A DNA stretch of 64,000 bases. Origin: Paraniabella hibiscisoli. GTDB taxonomy: Bacteria; Bacteroidota; Bacteroidia; Chitinophagales; Chitinophagaceae. The position numbers were made by a program, and so were the translations under genes. Location: positions 186,001-250,000 of the forward strand of contig NZ_JAKWBK010000003.1 in the NCBI RefSeq assembly GCF_022512515.1. The letters are read 5' to 3'. Shown here one piece after another: positions 1 through 9,598 of this stretch (position 1 is its first letter; each line of letters starts with the position of its first letter). The notes beneath the pieces were generated by a model. It made no database searches. It saw only the letters and a list, made by a program, of their open reading frames with translations, and was not told the DNA's origin.

Positions 1-2258
1 TTTCGAAAAACCGCTACCGGCAAATTATCTTTGGCGGCCAGCTTCTCTACAATGATATAACCTTTACTGTAAAACACTGTATCATTTAAATGAACTGTGT
101 TGGGTTTAAAGCTAACAGTATCGCTCTTACCATCTGGTTTATAAAAAGAAGACACATAAGTAAACACATCATGGTTCCAGTAGTGTTTGCTTGAAGGGTT
201 TGCCATCAGGCCTTCGTTACCTTTATAATTCACAAATGCATCAGGCAATAAGGTAAATTCTTCGTTGGTTTTCTTGGACTTGAAATGCACCTTGAAATAG
301 GTTTGTTCCTTTTTAGGATGCGCCGAATCGCCTACATAGGTTACCATATAGTCATGCATTTGCATCGGCACGCCTTTTACGAGGGTAAGGTTTTCTCCTG
401 TTTTTTCCTTGCTATCCTCTCCAAATGGCACGGCGATACCGCTGGTGTTCCAGGATAGTATTTCTTTCTTAGATGAGGATAGAATCATCCCCACCAACAT
501 CAATCCAAAACCAAAATGGGCAATAGAGCCGCCACTGTTCTTCAATTTCCCATTCAAACCCACCCATATATAAGCGGCATTGGCAATGGTAGCATAAACG
601 GTTGCTACTAAAGCCAGCCATATATTGATCAGGAAGCCCATGCCATGCGTATCGTAATTGATTTTTACGAACACCAGGATAAATGTAGCCACCAAGGCAC
701 TAATGATGGTTGGCACCAATATCTTATTCCAGAAAAACTTAGTGTCTGTGGCTTTATACTTCAGGTACTGTGTAATGGCCGTAAGAATACCAATAACAAA
801 GGCAATCAGCACCTGGATCTTATTATAATTAAATTCATCATTTTCGCCGGGCGCTTTGTTCGAATTGAACAGCTTGTTGAATACCGGTAAAGAGGTCTGG
901 AAGATGATGATCATTGCTGCCAGGAAAAACACCAGGGCCCCTATAAACATCCAGAACTCCCTTGATGAGACACTCTCTTCTTTCTTAATAGATGGCACCT
1001 GTTTATTCAGCAATACGATGAAAGTGATCACGCCACCTAATATAACATATAACGGGAATCCGGGTATTTTCTCTGCAAGGAAATAGGTTGCCAGGGACAG
1101 TACTGTGGTTACACCTGCAATAATCAATCTTTGTTGATTGGTAGATGCAGCAAAAAACGGAGGCAGCCAAACAAATACGATCAGGAAAAGAAATAGCTGG
1201 CCATTCATACCAATGTCTGCAAAGGCATGTACAGAAGAATCTCCAAGTACCCCGCTTTTGGTAAGGAAAGTGGAGTACACAATAAATACAAAAGACAGGG
1301 CAAGAAATAGGAATGAAGATCTTAACGAATAACCGCTATGCCTAAAGATCAGCATGGTGTGCAGCCCCGAGACCATGATCATCCATGGTACAAGTGAAGC
1401 ATTTTCCACGGGATCCCAGGCCCAATAGCCTCCAAAGTTCAATGACTCATAAGCCCATTTCGCCCCCATCATTATCCCCAAACCCAGAAAAGCAACAGAA
1501 AACAAAGTCCAGGGTATAGCACGTGTTACCCAACCTTTAATGTCTTTGGTCCAGATGCCAGCCATTGCAAAAGCAAAGGGTATCAAGGTAGACGCAAAAC
1601 CCAGGAATAATATAGGCGGATGGATCACCATCCAATAATTCTGTAGTAATGGATTGAGGTCATTTCCGTCCGTCACCATTGACAAGTAGTCGGGGCGCAG
1701 CGGTTGAGAAAGATCAAAATTAATATGCATACCCGGCGCTTCGTTCAGCACACCGGAATCTCTTAGTAAAATAAAAGGATTGGACCCGATCTTCACATCG
1801 AAGATGTAAATACCAATTACCATAGTAGCCAGAAAGAACTGGGCAAAGCTCACCACCGACATTACCGGCGCTTCCCATTGCTTTTCTCTTTTAATAATAA
1901 TAACACCTAAAACACAATGCCAGAAAGCCCATAAAAGAGTACTTCCCTCCTGTCCTTCCCAAAAAGCACTCATGATATACTTAAACTCAAGGGAGAGACT
2001 GGTATGTTGCCAGGCGTATTTATATTCAAATAAATGATGATAAAGTATATGTAAGAGTGCTGCAAAAATAATCAGCACGGAGGCAACCTCGGTCAAAAAA
2101 GCAATTCTACCCAGCTTCAACCAGCCAGCCTTGGCATCAGGCGTGGCCTGCACTGCTTTGAAATACGCGAATGCTGCTGTAAGCGAAGCAACCAAAGAAA
2201 CTAAAATAAATAAATGTCCGACCTGACCGGGCAAAAGATGCTCGCCTGCGTACTCCAT
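1..2258 (-). CDS. ccmF: Cytochrome c heme lyase CcmF/CcsA-type, partial (C-terminus beyond the window)
   Basis: Polytopic membrane protein that takes heme from CcmE and attaches it to apocytochrome c at the outer face of the cytoplasmic membrane. The frame is open from the ATG at 2258 to the window edge (at least 752 residues) with many hydrophobic segments. The heme-handling tryptophan motif is clear (GGYWAWDPVENAS, about residue 270), followed by the conserved WMIMVSGLH segment; an N-terminal HLFEYKYAWQHTS stretch and a FWEGQEGS segment are also typical of the family. It is one of the few long genes here with no frame break. It lies 31 bases downstream of ccmE and is probably cotranscribed with it. 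Start chosen as the only ATG consistent with the family's N-terminus. The stop codon lies outside the window. Confidence 0.93.
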   Translation of the reverse strand, partial: MEYAGEHLLPGQVGHLFILVSLVASLTAAFAYFKAVQATPDAKAGWLKLGRIAFLTEVASVLIIFAALLHILYHHLFEYKYAWQHTSLSLEFKYIMSAFWEGQEGSTLLWAFWHCVLGVIIIKREKQWEAPVMSVVSFAQFFLATMVIGIYIFDVKIGSNPFILLRDSGVLNEAPGMHINFDLSQPLRPDYLSMVTDGNDLNPLLQNYWMVIHPPILFLGFASTLIPFAFAMAGIWTKDIKGWVTRAIPWTLFSVAFLGLGIMMGAKWAYESLNFGGYWAWDPVENASLVPWMIMVSGLHTMLIFRHSGYSLRSSFLFLALSFVFIVYSTFLTKSGVLGDSSVHAFADIGMNGQLFLFLIVFVWLPPFFAASTNQQRLIIAGVTTVLSLATYFLAEKIPGFPLYVILGGVITFIVLLNKQVPSIKKEESVSSREFWMFIGALVFFLAAMIIIFQTSLPVFNKLFNSNKAPGENDEFNYNKIQVLIAFVIGILTAITQYLKYKATDTKFFWNKILVPTIISALVATFILVFVKINYDTHGMGFLINIWLALVATVYATIANAAYIWVGLNGKLKNSGGSIAHFGFGLMLVGMILSSSKKEILSWNTSGIAVPFGEDSKEKTGENLTLVKGVPMQMHDYMVTYVGDSAHPKKEQTYFKVHFKSKKTNEEFTLLPDAFVNYKGNEGLMANPSSKHYWNHDVFTYVSSFYKPDGKSDTVSFKPNTVHLNDTVFYSKGYIIVEKLAAKDNLPVAVFR

Positions 2259-2289
2259 AAATATTACTGTTTAACTTTAGAAACCCGGG

Positions 2290-2710
2290 CTACCGTATTG
2301 TTGTAGGTTGAATCTTTTTATTTCCGGGATGCTTGGAAGGATCCTGATCCTTGTATTTACTGGGGCATTTGGTTTGAATGCTCTGGCAAACAAACTGTCC
2401 TTCTTCATATTTTCCTTTCATTACCAGCCTTTCGCTTAATTCAAAATTTTCAGGCTTAGGGCTGTGATAAATTACTTTCACTTTATCGCCTAATGTGTCG
2501 ATAGCAGTAAAAGCCAATAATTAGGGTTTTTGATAGCATCGTACTCCATCGGCTGCGACTTATCCCATTTAGCCATGAGGTGCACAAATTTTCCCGGTTT
2601 AGATTTTGCTATAGCAACCGTATCATAAGTAGTGGTGGTTTGTAAAAACTTACTAAAACCGCTATGGCAGCAGCAGTTAAAACCAATAAAATAATATGAA
2701 TTTTCTTCAT
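2290..2710 (-). CDS. ccmE: Cytochrome c maturation heme chaperone CcmE (frame broken twice)
   Basis: Membrane-anchored periplasmic heme chaperone that passes heme to CcmF. Reading from ATG 2710 gives one N-terminal membrane anchor (MKKIHIILLVLTAAAIAVLV) and then a beta-barrel domain that continues only after a missing base in a T-run near 2658 and a second shift near 2520; reconstructed length is about 140 residues, usual for the family. The heme-attachment region reads C-P-S-K-Y, that is C-x3-Y, instead of the textbook H-x3-Y. The downstream partner is ccmF. A perfect -7 promoter motif (complement of CAAAATTA, 2752-2759) and a hairpin lie just upstream. Identity is supported by context and by the KVIYHSPKPENFELSERLVMKG-type fold signature. 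Confidence 0.85.
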
Positions 2711-2724
2711 TATCTGCTGAAAAT

Positions 2725-2756
2725 TTTTGCCCGTCTGACCGAACGGGCGGGCAAAA
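2725..2756 (-). promoter_or_regulatory. Hairpin and -7 promoter element upstream of ccmE
   Basis: The arms TTTTGCCCG (2725-2733) and CGGGCAAAA (2748-2756) are exact reverse complements around a 14-base loop. The second arm also forms part of a TAATTTTG element (2752-2759 on the minus strand) that matches the Bacteroidota -7 consensus TAnnTTTG. A transcript starting here would carry part of the hairpin in its first bases ahead of ccmE. There is no U-run after the stem in either direction, so it is not a classic terminator. Confidence 0.4.
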
Positions 2757-2996
2757 TTAAGACAAATAGCCCGCTTTCGGAAACACTAACAACGAAGCTT
2801 ACCATTTGTTGAGCCGGAGCAAAATTTATTTTTCCGCAAGACACAGCAGTAAGTCATTCATTTTCATAGCTGCCCATCTGTTAGCAAAGATTACTGAGAC
2901 ATACCTGGTCCCGTTTAACAAAAGAAAGTCTTTCCAGGCAACCGGTAATTTTTAGTGTGTAGCCAATCTTTTTAAAGACCAACAAAATTACAAAAC

Positions 2997-3018
2997 AAAA
3001 CTAACAACTGTTAGTTTT
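2997..3018. promoter_or_regulatory. 22-bp palindrome, candidate operator of the leucine-catabolism operon
   Basis: Arms AAAACTAACA and TGTTAGTTTT are perfect reverse complements around a 2-base centre (AC). Length and symmetry are those of a homodimeric repressor site, for example TetR-type regulators that control acyl-CoA degradation genes. It lies 54 bases before the liuB start, and its right arm overlaps TTTTG (3015-3019), which could be the -33 element of a promoter whose -7 would be TAAATTTA (3042-3049, spacing 22, rather long). No regulator gene is visible nearby. Confidence 0.5.
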
Positions 3019-3071
3019 GAATAAAAATCCTTTACTTCGCTTAAATTTAGATCAATAAAAGAAAAACGACC

Positions 3072-4678
3072 TTGTACCCTATTCAATCAAAGATCGATAC
3101 GCAATCGGCTGATTTTGCAGCTAATAAGCAAGCTTACCAGCCTATACTAGAGGAGTGGCGCAGACGGATGGCTGCCGTAATACAGCCTGTAAGTAATAAA
3201 GCCATTGAGAAGCATCAGCAAAGAGGTAAATTACTGGCTCGCGAACGGATCAACCAGTTGCTCGACGCCAATACCCCCTTCCTGGAATTATCCCCACTGG
3301 CGGCTAATGGTATTCATGAAGATCAGTTCCCTTCTGCCGGTATTGTAACCGGCATTGGTGTGGTTCATGGCCGTGAAGTGATGATTATTGCCAACGATGC
3401 CACTGTAAAAGGCGGCACCTACATGCAATACACGATTAAAAAGCATGTAAGAGCCCAGGAAATAGCTTTTGAAAATCATTTGCCCTGCATTTATATGGTG
3501 GATTCCGGCGGTGCATTCCTTCCGGAGCAGGATAAGGTTTTCCCCGACCGGCACGACTTCGGCCGTTTCTTTTATAACCAGGCGCGGATGTCGGGTTTGG
3601 GTATTCCTCAAATTGCCATCGTAATGGGATCCTGCACCGCAGGGGGCGCTTATGTTCCCGCGATGTGTGATGAAACCATTATTGTGCGCAACCAGGGTAC
3701 GATCTTTATAGGTGGTCCGCCACTGGTAAAAGCGGCTACCGGAGAAGAAGTATCTGCTGAAGAGCTGGGCGGCGCAGAAGTGCATACCTCTATTTCCGGA
3801 GTCGCCGATCATATTGCTGAAAATGATGCACATGCCATAGCGATCTGTCGCAACCTTGTACAAACTTTTAAACCTGCGGAAAAGCAACTATTAGATGTAA
3901 TGCCGATAGAGCCTCCCTGTATAATGCTGAGGAATTATATGGAATTGTTCAAACCGATTTGAAGAAACCAGTCGATCCAAAAGAGATTATCGCCAGGCTG
4001 GTTGATGGAAGCCGCTTCCACGAGTTTAAAGAGAAGTATGCCCCCACTCTCGTTACCGGGTTTGCGCATATCATGGGATTGCCGGTAGGTATTGTTGCCA
4101 ACAATGGCGTGCTGTTTGGGGAATCTGCTTTAAAGGGCGCCCATTTTGTGGAGCTCTGTACTTCACGTAATACCCCGATCCTGTTTCTGCAGAACATTAC
4201 CGGTTTCATTGTAGGCAAAGAGTATGAAAGAAAAGGCATTGCCCGCGACGGTGCTAAAATGGTACACGCAGTGGCCAATGCGAACGTGCCTAAGTTTACA
4301 GTAGTGATTGGGGGATCTTTCGGTGCCGGCAACTACGCGATGTGTGGCAGAGCCTATGATCCCCGTTTTCTTTTTATGTGGCCCCACGCTAAAATATCAG
4401 TGATGGGTGGCGAACAGGCAGCAGGCGTATTGGTATCCGTAAAAGAAGAGCAGTTAAAAGCACAGGGGAAAGAGCTGGCTGATAGCGACCGCGAAGCCTT
4501 ACGAACTTCTATTTTAAATAAGTACGAAGCAGAAGGGTCAGCCTACTATAGTACGGCACGGCTATGGGATGATGGCATTATTGATCCTGCCGATACCCGA
4601 AACATCATCGCCATGGGCATTGCGACTTCGATGAACAGGAAATGGGCGGAGACAAAGTATGGAGTGTTTAGGATGTAG
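3072..4678 (+). CDS. liuB: Methylcrotonyl-CoA carboxylase, carboxyltransferase (beta) subunit (one frame break)
   Basis: Carboxyltransferase subunit that moves CO2 from carboxybiotin to 3-methylcrotonyl-CoA in leucine degradation. Two reading frames (3072-3962 and 3959-4678) join by restoring one base near 3957, giving 535 residues, the normal family length. Visible motifs: SAGIVTGIG, ANDATVKGGT, VDSGGAFLP, MGSCTAGGAYVPAM (oxyanion loop) and SAEELGGAEVH in the N-half; FLQNITGF, GGSFGAGNYAM and MGGEQAAGVL in the C-half. The N-terminal IQSKIDT pattern and the leucine-pathway neighbours favour methylcrotonyl- over propionyl-CoA carboxylase. No ATG fits the N-terminus; TTG at 3072 is the best start. 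First gene of the operon. Confidence 0.9.
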
Positions 4679-4760
4679 TGAAAGTTGACGGTTTACAGAT
4701 GGCAGATGACAGAAAATACGTAATATAATAATGATCAGCCTTAGAACAAAATGGAATGAG

Positions 4761-4871
4761 TCTCGTAGAGATGATAGATTAGCAATCAAAAGATGCACAA
4801 TAAAATCGAGTCCCGTAGGGACGAGATATCGGTAGCAAACAATTCAAAATTTAAATAAAATCCCGTAGGGA
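4761..4871. repeat. REP-like short hairpin repeats upstream of the Y1 transposase
   Basis: Three copies of a small inverted repeat: TCTCGTAGAGA (4761-4771), TCCCGTAGGGA (4811-4821) and TCCCGTAGGGA (4861-4871), the last ending eight bases before the transposase ATG. The 13-base form GTCCCGTAGGGAC at 4810-4822 recurs as its exact reverse complement at 5345-5357, downstream of the gene. This flanking pattern is that of REP elements bound by REP-associated tyrosine transposases. Confidence 0.75.
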
Positions 4872-4878
4872 CGACACC

Positions 4879-5339
4879 ATGCCAAATACATATACACAGA
4901 TACATATTCATTTTGTATTCGTTGTTAAATACAGAGCAGGTTTAATACAACCGAATTGGAAAGACAACCTATATAAATACATTACAGGTATTGTGCAAGC
5001 TAATAATCATAAGATGATTATTATAAATGGTGTTGCAGATCATATTCATTTGCTAGTGGGCTTAAGACCTGCTCAATCTGTTTCAGATTTAATGCAGGAT
5101 GTAAAAGGAGGATCTTCAAAATGGATCAATGATAACAAATTAGTACCCGGGAAATTTGAATGGCAGGAAGGTTATGGCGCTTTTTCCTATAGCAAGTCCC
5201 AATTGCCTACAGTAATCAATTACATACAAAACCAGGCAGTGCATCATCAGAAAAAACATTTCATGAGGAGTACCTGGACTTCCTGCAGGAATTTGAAGTA
5301 GAGTATGACGAAAGATATGTTTTTAAAGAACTCTTATAG
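4879..5339 (+). mobile_element. REP-associated Y1 (IS200-like) tyrosine transposase, RAYT/TnpA_REP (one frame break)
   Basis: Single-strand endonuclease of the HUH/Y1 family. The HUH motif is present as DHIHLL (about residues 55-60) and the catalytic tyrosine region as INYIQNQ near residue 115. The open frame ends early at 5301; restoring one base near 5270 gives the usual family tail (EEYLDFLQEF...YDERYVF) and a stop at 5337-5339, total about 153 residues. It stands alone without TnpB. REP-like hairpins lie directly on both sides in inverted orientation. It sits between liuB and liuC, so it interrupts a metabolic operon; it is on the same strand, so transcription may read through. Confidence 0.88.
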
Positions 5340-5344
5340 GTGCC

Positions 5345-5402
5345 GTCCCTACGGGACTTAGAAAGATTTTTCTTTTTTACCATTATGTCGTTCCTGACGG
5401 AA
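5345..5402. repeat. REP-like hairpins downstream of the Y1 transposase
   Basis: GTCCCTACGGGAC (5345-5357) is the exact reverse complement of the upstream repeat at 4810-4822. A looser hairpin TTCC-TGAC-GGAA follows at 5391-5402. Confidence 0.7.
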
Positions 5403-5403
5403 C

Positions 5404-5450
5404 TTAACAATGAACAATGAACAATAAACTATGAACTTTTAATAATGAAC
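5404..5450. repeat. Short direct 'ATGAAC' repeat tract
   Basis: Degenerate repetitions of AATGAAC/ACTATGAAC run directly up to the liuC start (ATG 5445). Similar ATGGTTCAT/ATGAACCAT words recur at 9517-9585. Such tracts are common in intergenic DNA of these bacteria; no function can be assigned. Confidence 0.5.
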
Positions 5451-6233
5451 TATACAACGCTCGAAGTAGAACATAATTACCAGGTCAGCACGATTTGGCT
5501 GAACCGGCCCGATGTAAGAAATGCTTTTAATGAAATAATGATAGCGGAATTAATCACCGCTTTTAAAGAAGAAGGGCAGAGAGCCGATATCAGGGCCATT
5601 GTATTGCGTGGTCGTGGAAAGGTATTTTGTGCAGGCGCCGACTTAAACTGGATGCGGGACGTTGCACAATATGGTTATGAACAGAATTACGAAGAAAGCC
5701 TGCAACTGGCCAATTGCTTCCATACCATTTATACCTGCCCTAAGCCTACGCTCGCTATTGTACATGGAGCTGCAATGGGCGGAGCTAATGGTTTGCTGGC
5801 AGCATGTGATTTCGCGTTCTGCGAAGCAGATACCATCTTCTCTTTATCAGAAGTCAAGATCGGTATTATCCCCGCCTGCATCGCTCCCTATATTATTAAG
5901 CGTATCGGCGAGTACCCGTCAAGAGCTTTAATGCTTACAGGTCAGCGCATTCATGGACAGGAAGCAGAGAACCTGAAACTGGTCAATCGATGTTTTGGTG
6001 ATATACATGCTACCGAAGCCCATTTACAGGCCACTTTGCAATTACTGTTAACCAGCGGACCGCAGGCCATCAGCCATTGTAAAAAGCTGATTGATACGGT
6101 TGTCAATAAGATCTCCCAAACAGAAGTAATAGACTACACCGCAAAAATGATCGCTGAAATACGGGCTTCGGCAGAAGGCCAGGAAGGTATGACGGCTTTC
6201 CTGGAAAAAAGAAAACCTAATTGGATTGAATAA
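5445..6233 (+). CDS. liuC: Enoyl-CoA hydratase/isomerase family, probable methylglutaconyl-CoA hydratase
   Basis: Crotonase-fold protein, 262 residues, intact. Family motifs: N-terminal VSTIWLNRPDVRNAFN; the oxyanion-hole segment RGRGKVFCAGADLNWMRD; HGAAMGGANGLLAACDF, the second oxyanion loop; and SLSEVKIGIIPACIAPYI, which carries the glutamate of the active site. It would hydrate 3-methylglutaconyl-CoA to HMG-CoA. The assignment to this substrate rests on position: it lies between the beta and alpha subunits of methylcrotonyl-CoA carboxylase and upstream of HMG-CoA lyase. The ATG lies in the repeat tract at 5404-5450. Its stop is 11 bases from the start of liuD, so cotranscription is likely. 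Confidence 0.88.
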   Translation: MNYTTLEVEHNYQVSTIWLNRPDVRNAFNEIMIAELITAFKEEGQRADIRAIVLRGRGKVFCAGADLNWMRDVAQYGYEQNYEESLQLANCFHTIYTCPKPTLAIVHGAAMGGANGLLAACDFAFCEADTIFSLSEVKIGIIPACIAPYIIKRIGEYPSRALMLTGQRIHGQEAENLKLVNRCFGDIHATEAHLQATLQLLLTSGPQAISHCKKLIDTVVNKISQTEVIDYTAKMIAEIRASAEGQEGMTAFLEKRKPNWIE

Positions 6234-6243
6234 TGCAGATATT

Positions 6244-8266
6244 ATGATCAAAAAATACTGATCGCTAACAGGGGCGAAATAGCGCTGAGAGTACAACGTA
6301 CTGCCCGAAAAATGGGCATCGCTACCGTCGCTGTTTATAATAGCTCCGACGCTGAGTCGGCATTTGTGAAGCAGGCCGACCAGGCGGTATGGTTACCAGG
6401 CGCCCAGCTAAGTGAAACCTATCTCAATATGGAAGCTAATATTGCGGCTGCCCTAAAAACGGGCGCAGATGCAATACATCCCGGCTATGGTTTCCTTTCG
6501 GAGAATGCTGCTTTTGTAGAAGCCTGCACCAAAGCAGGACTTATTTTTATCGGTCCATCAGCAGCAGCAATGCTATCAATGGGCAATAAGATTGCAGCCA
6601 GGGATTGCGCTACCCGAGCCGGTGTACCGGTTACACCAGGGATAACCGGCACCACCGAAGAATTACTAAAAAGCTATAACAGCATCGGGTTCCCTATTCT
6701 GATTAAAGCGGCGGCCGGAGGCGGCGGTAAGGGCATGCGTGTAGTAGAACAGGAAGGTGATTTTCAATTGGCGCTGGAAGCTACAGCGCGGGAAGCAAAA
6801 AATTATTTTGGAGACAGCACGGTTTATATTGAAAAGTATATTGCAAAACCAAGACATATTGAAGTGCAGGTGCTCGGCGATCAGCAGGGCAAGCTACTTC
6901 ACTTATATGAAAGGGAGTGCTCTTTGCAACGCCGGCATCAGAAAATTATCGAAGAAGCGCCCTCCGCAACGCTTTCAAATGAAGTGCGCGAACGGATTTG
7001 CGCTGCTGCTGTTGCATTAGCACAATCGATAGGCTATTACAGCGCGGGCACCATGGAGTTCCTGGTGGATGAAAGCCTGAATTTCTATTTCCTGGAAATG
7101 AACACCCGGATACAGGTAGAACATCCGGTAACGGAGTTGACCACGGGTATTGATATTGTGGAACAGCAAATTAAAATAGCCAATGGTGAACCCTTATCTT
7201 TCAATCAAGCAGATGTCGTACAGAGAGGCCACGCTATTGAGTGCCGGATATACGCAGAAGATCCCGCACAACATTTTCTTCCATCTCCAGGCATACTAAA
7301 ATATTACCAGGAACCTTTGTTTAACGCGGCTTCGCTTCAAACTTCTATGTTGTCGTCTTCGGCGACATTGAGAATAGACGGCATGCAGCTACAAACCGGT
7401 GATATCGTTTCGGGTGATTTCGATCCAATGATCAGCAAACTGATTGTTTGGGCACCCGACCGGGAAGAAGCAAGGCGAACCATGCTTTTTGCCTTACAGC
7501 AATACGCGGTTAAAGGCATCCAAACGAATAATGAATTTGTTTCCGGTCTTTTACAGCATACTGATTATATAGGGAACAAAATATCTACCAAATATATCGA
7601 CCAGAACCTGGAGACTATTATCGATCAACTTCAGCAAAAAAGAAACAGGTCGATATTACCATTCCATTGGCTGCTGCTTTAGCCGGAAGCCTTGGCATCT
7701 ATAACAATGATCAACCGAAAAGTATCTGGCAGGCTATTGGTTACTGGCGACATAGCCGTGTAATGAATATATCAGTTAACGGTAATAGTGCATCCATTGA
7801 TTTGATCAAAACGGCGCCGCTCGAATTTCAATATAAAGATCAAAAGCATTGCGCCGGGATCAGCCATATTAACGGGATTAATTATGTGCTCACCTTAGAT
7901 GGCACAGATCATATAGTCGCCATCTATGAAAGGAAAATTGGCACTTATGAGATCACCCTGAACGGCTTAACACATATTGTAGTAAGGCCCGACATGTCTT
8001 ATGTAGACAATGAGGTTTTCGAAGCTAATTCAGGCACAGGAGCGAAAACTGGAAATATTACTTCCCCCATGCCGGGTAAAGTAATAAAGTTGCACGTAAA
8101 AGCAGGTGATGCCGTAAAAACAGGTGATCTGTTATTAGTGGTGGAAGCGATGAAAATGGAAAATAATATTATCAGTTTATCTGATGCAATTGTAGAAGAG
8201 GTCCTGGTAAAAGAAGGCGATAAAGTAGATACTACGATGAAGCTGGTTCAGCTATCAGGTCAGTAA
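6244..8266 (+). CDS. liuD: Methylcrotonyl-CoA carboxylase, biotin carboxylase/BCCP (alpha) subunit (two frame breaks)
   Basis: ATP-dependent biotin carboxylase with a C-terminal biotin carrier domain; partner of the product of the first operon gene. The true start is ATG 6244 (MIKKILIANRGEIALRVQRTARKMG) after restoring an A in the run near 6250; a second missing A near 7640 joins the C-terminal frame. Reconstructed length 674 residues. Order: biotin-carboxylase N-domain; ATP-grasp with AAAGGGGKGMR, RECSLQRRHQKIIEEAPS and EMNTRIQVEHPVTE; BC C-domain; a less conserved linker; a BCCP domain with the biotinylation motif EAMKMEN. Near the 3' end no break is seen. It is 72 bases upstream of the acyl-CoA dehydrogenase gene. 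Confidence 0.9.
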
Positions 8267-8338
8267 AAACATCTAAAAAGAATATCCTGAAAGGAAGACG
8301 CTACCTATTTTTTGATTTAATAAAAACAAGATTGCTAT

Positions 8339-9482
8339 ATGGATTTTAATTTAAATGAAGAGCATGTACAATTGCGCAGCATGGTACGGGAGTTTGCAGA
8401 AAAGAAGATCAAACCGCTGGCGCAGGAGTTGGATGAAAAGGAATCGTTCTCCTACGAGCTTACCCGGCAAATGGGTGAGTTAGGCTTACTGGGCATTTAC
8501 CTGCCGGAACAATATGGCGGTGCGGGCATGGATTACCTGGCTTATATCATCGCCGTTGAAGAGATTGCACGTATTGATGGGTCGCAGGCGGCTACCCTGG
8601 CAGCCCATAACTCGCTGGGTATTGGTCCTATCTATAATTACGGTACAGAAGAACAAAAAATGAGATACCTGCCGCAGCTTTGTACTGGCAATGCTTTGTG
8701 GAGCTTTGGCCTAACAGAGCCCGAAGCAGGCAGTGATTCAAGGGCATCAAAAACCACGGCACGCCTGGATGGCGATGAGTGGATGATCAACGGCAGTAAG
8801 ATCTTCATCACCAATGGATCGGTAGATATTAATATCGGCACTACTGTTCAGGCTGTTACCCATGAGTCTGCCGAAAAAAGAGTTTACCACCATCATTGTT
8901 GAAAGAAATGCTCCGGGCTTTAGCCAGCAGGCTATGCACGGCAAAATGATGTGGCGGGCCAGCGATACCGCACAGCTATTTTTTGACGATTGTAAAGTGC
9001 CCAAAGAGAATATGCTGGGAGCACCGGGACAGGGCTCTAAGATCATGTTGCAGACGCTGGACGCTGGCAGGCTCAGCATAGCAGCCATGGGACTGGGTTG
9101 CGCCCAGGGTGCCTACGAATTGGCTTTAACCTATGCAAAGGAGCGCAAACAGTTTGGCAAAACGATAGCACAGTTCCAGGCCATTTCGTTTAAACTAGCT
9201 GATATGGCTATGAAAATAGAGTTGGCGCGAACTTTTTTATACAAAGCCTGTTGGTTAAAAGATACAAAGCAGTCCTTCACCAAAGAAGCAGCAATGGCTA
9301 AATTGTACTGCTCTGAAATTGCAAAAGAAGTAGCCGATGCTGCCGTGCAAATACATGGCGGTTATGGATTAATGAAAGAATATAATGTAGAAAGATTTTA
9401 CAGGGACCAGCGACTATTGCAGATTGGTGAAGGAACTTCGGAAATACAACGAATGGTGATTGCCAAGCAGATAGGATGTTGA
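8339..9482 (+). CDS. Acyl-CoA dehydrogenase, short-chain type active site (one frame break)
   Basis: FAD-dependent acyl-CoA dehydrogenase, 380 residues once an extra A near 8876 is removed. Signatures: LWSFGLTEPEAGSDSRA (FAD/substrate loop), the GGYGLMKEYNVERFYRD segment and IGEGTSEIQRMVIA near the C-terminus. By context it should oxidise isovaleryl-CoA, the step before methylcrotonyl-CoA. However, the catalytic glutamate is in the short/medium-chain position (GEGTSEIQ), while the position used by isovaleryl-CoA dehydrogenases (LDLERL) reads LDAGRL. The substrate could therefore be another short or branched acyl-CoA, and I leave the symbol blank. Lies between liuD and liuE in the same operon. 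Confidence 0.88.
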
Positions 9483-9516
9483 GATTAGTTGACGGGTTGA
9501 ATGGTTAGCTAGTTGA

Positions 9517-9592
9517 TGGATCATGGTTCATGGTTCATCGATCAAAGACCAATGTATCATACTATGAACCATCATCTATTAACTATGAATGA
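9517..9592. repeat. Inverted ATGGTTCAT / ATGAACCAT words between acyl-CoA dehydrogenase and HMG-CoA lyase genes
   Basis: The tract contains ATGGTTCAT twice in tandem and ATGAACCAT further on, able to pair as an imperfect hairpin. It resembles the repeat tract before liuC. It fills the gap between the two genes and ends close to the start of liuE. Confidence 0.45.
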
Positions 9593-9598
9593 ATGCAC

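Larger units (their letters stand above)
2711..3071. other. Intergenic region between divergent ccmE and liuB
   Basis: 361 bases with no credible ORF. It holds the ccmE-side hairpin/promoter (2725-2759) and the liuB-side palindrome (2997-3018). The middle part (about 2780-2990) shows nothing I can identify. Confidence 0.6.

Noticed and set aside
3288..3887. A 199-codon minus-strand frame across liuB
   Set aside because: It lies wholly within the carboxyltransferase domain, whose protein sequence is unmistakable; no family signature or start signal.
4879..5339. A full IS200/IS605 element with TnpB or an RNA-guided nuclease
   Set aside because: No TnpB/IscB-like frame nearby; the flanks are REP-like hairpins, so a RAYT is the better description.
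8339..9482. Naming the acyl-CoA dehydrogenase liuA/isovaleryl-CoA dehydrogenase outright
   Set aside because: Context fits, but the catalytic glutamate is at the short-chain position.
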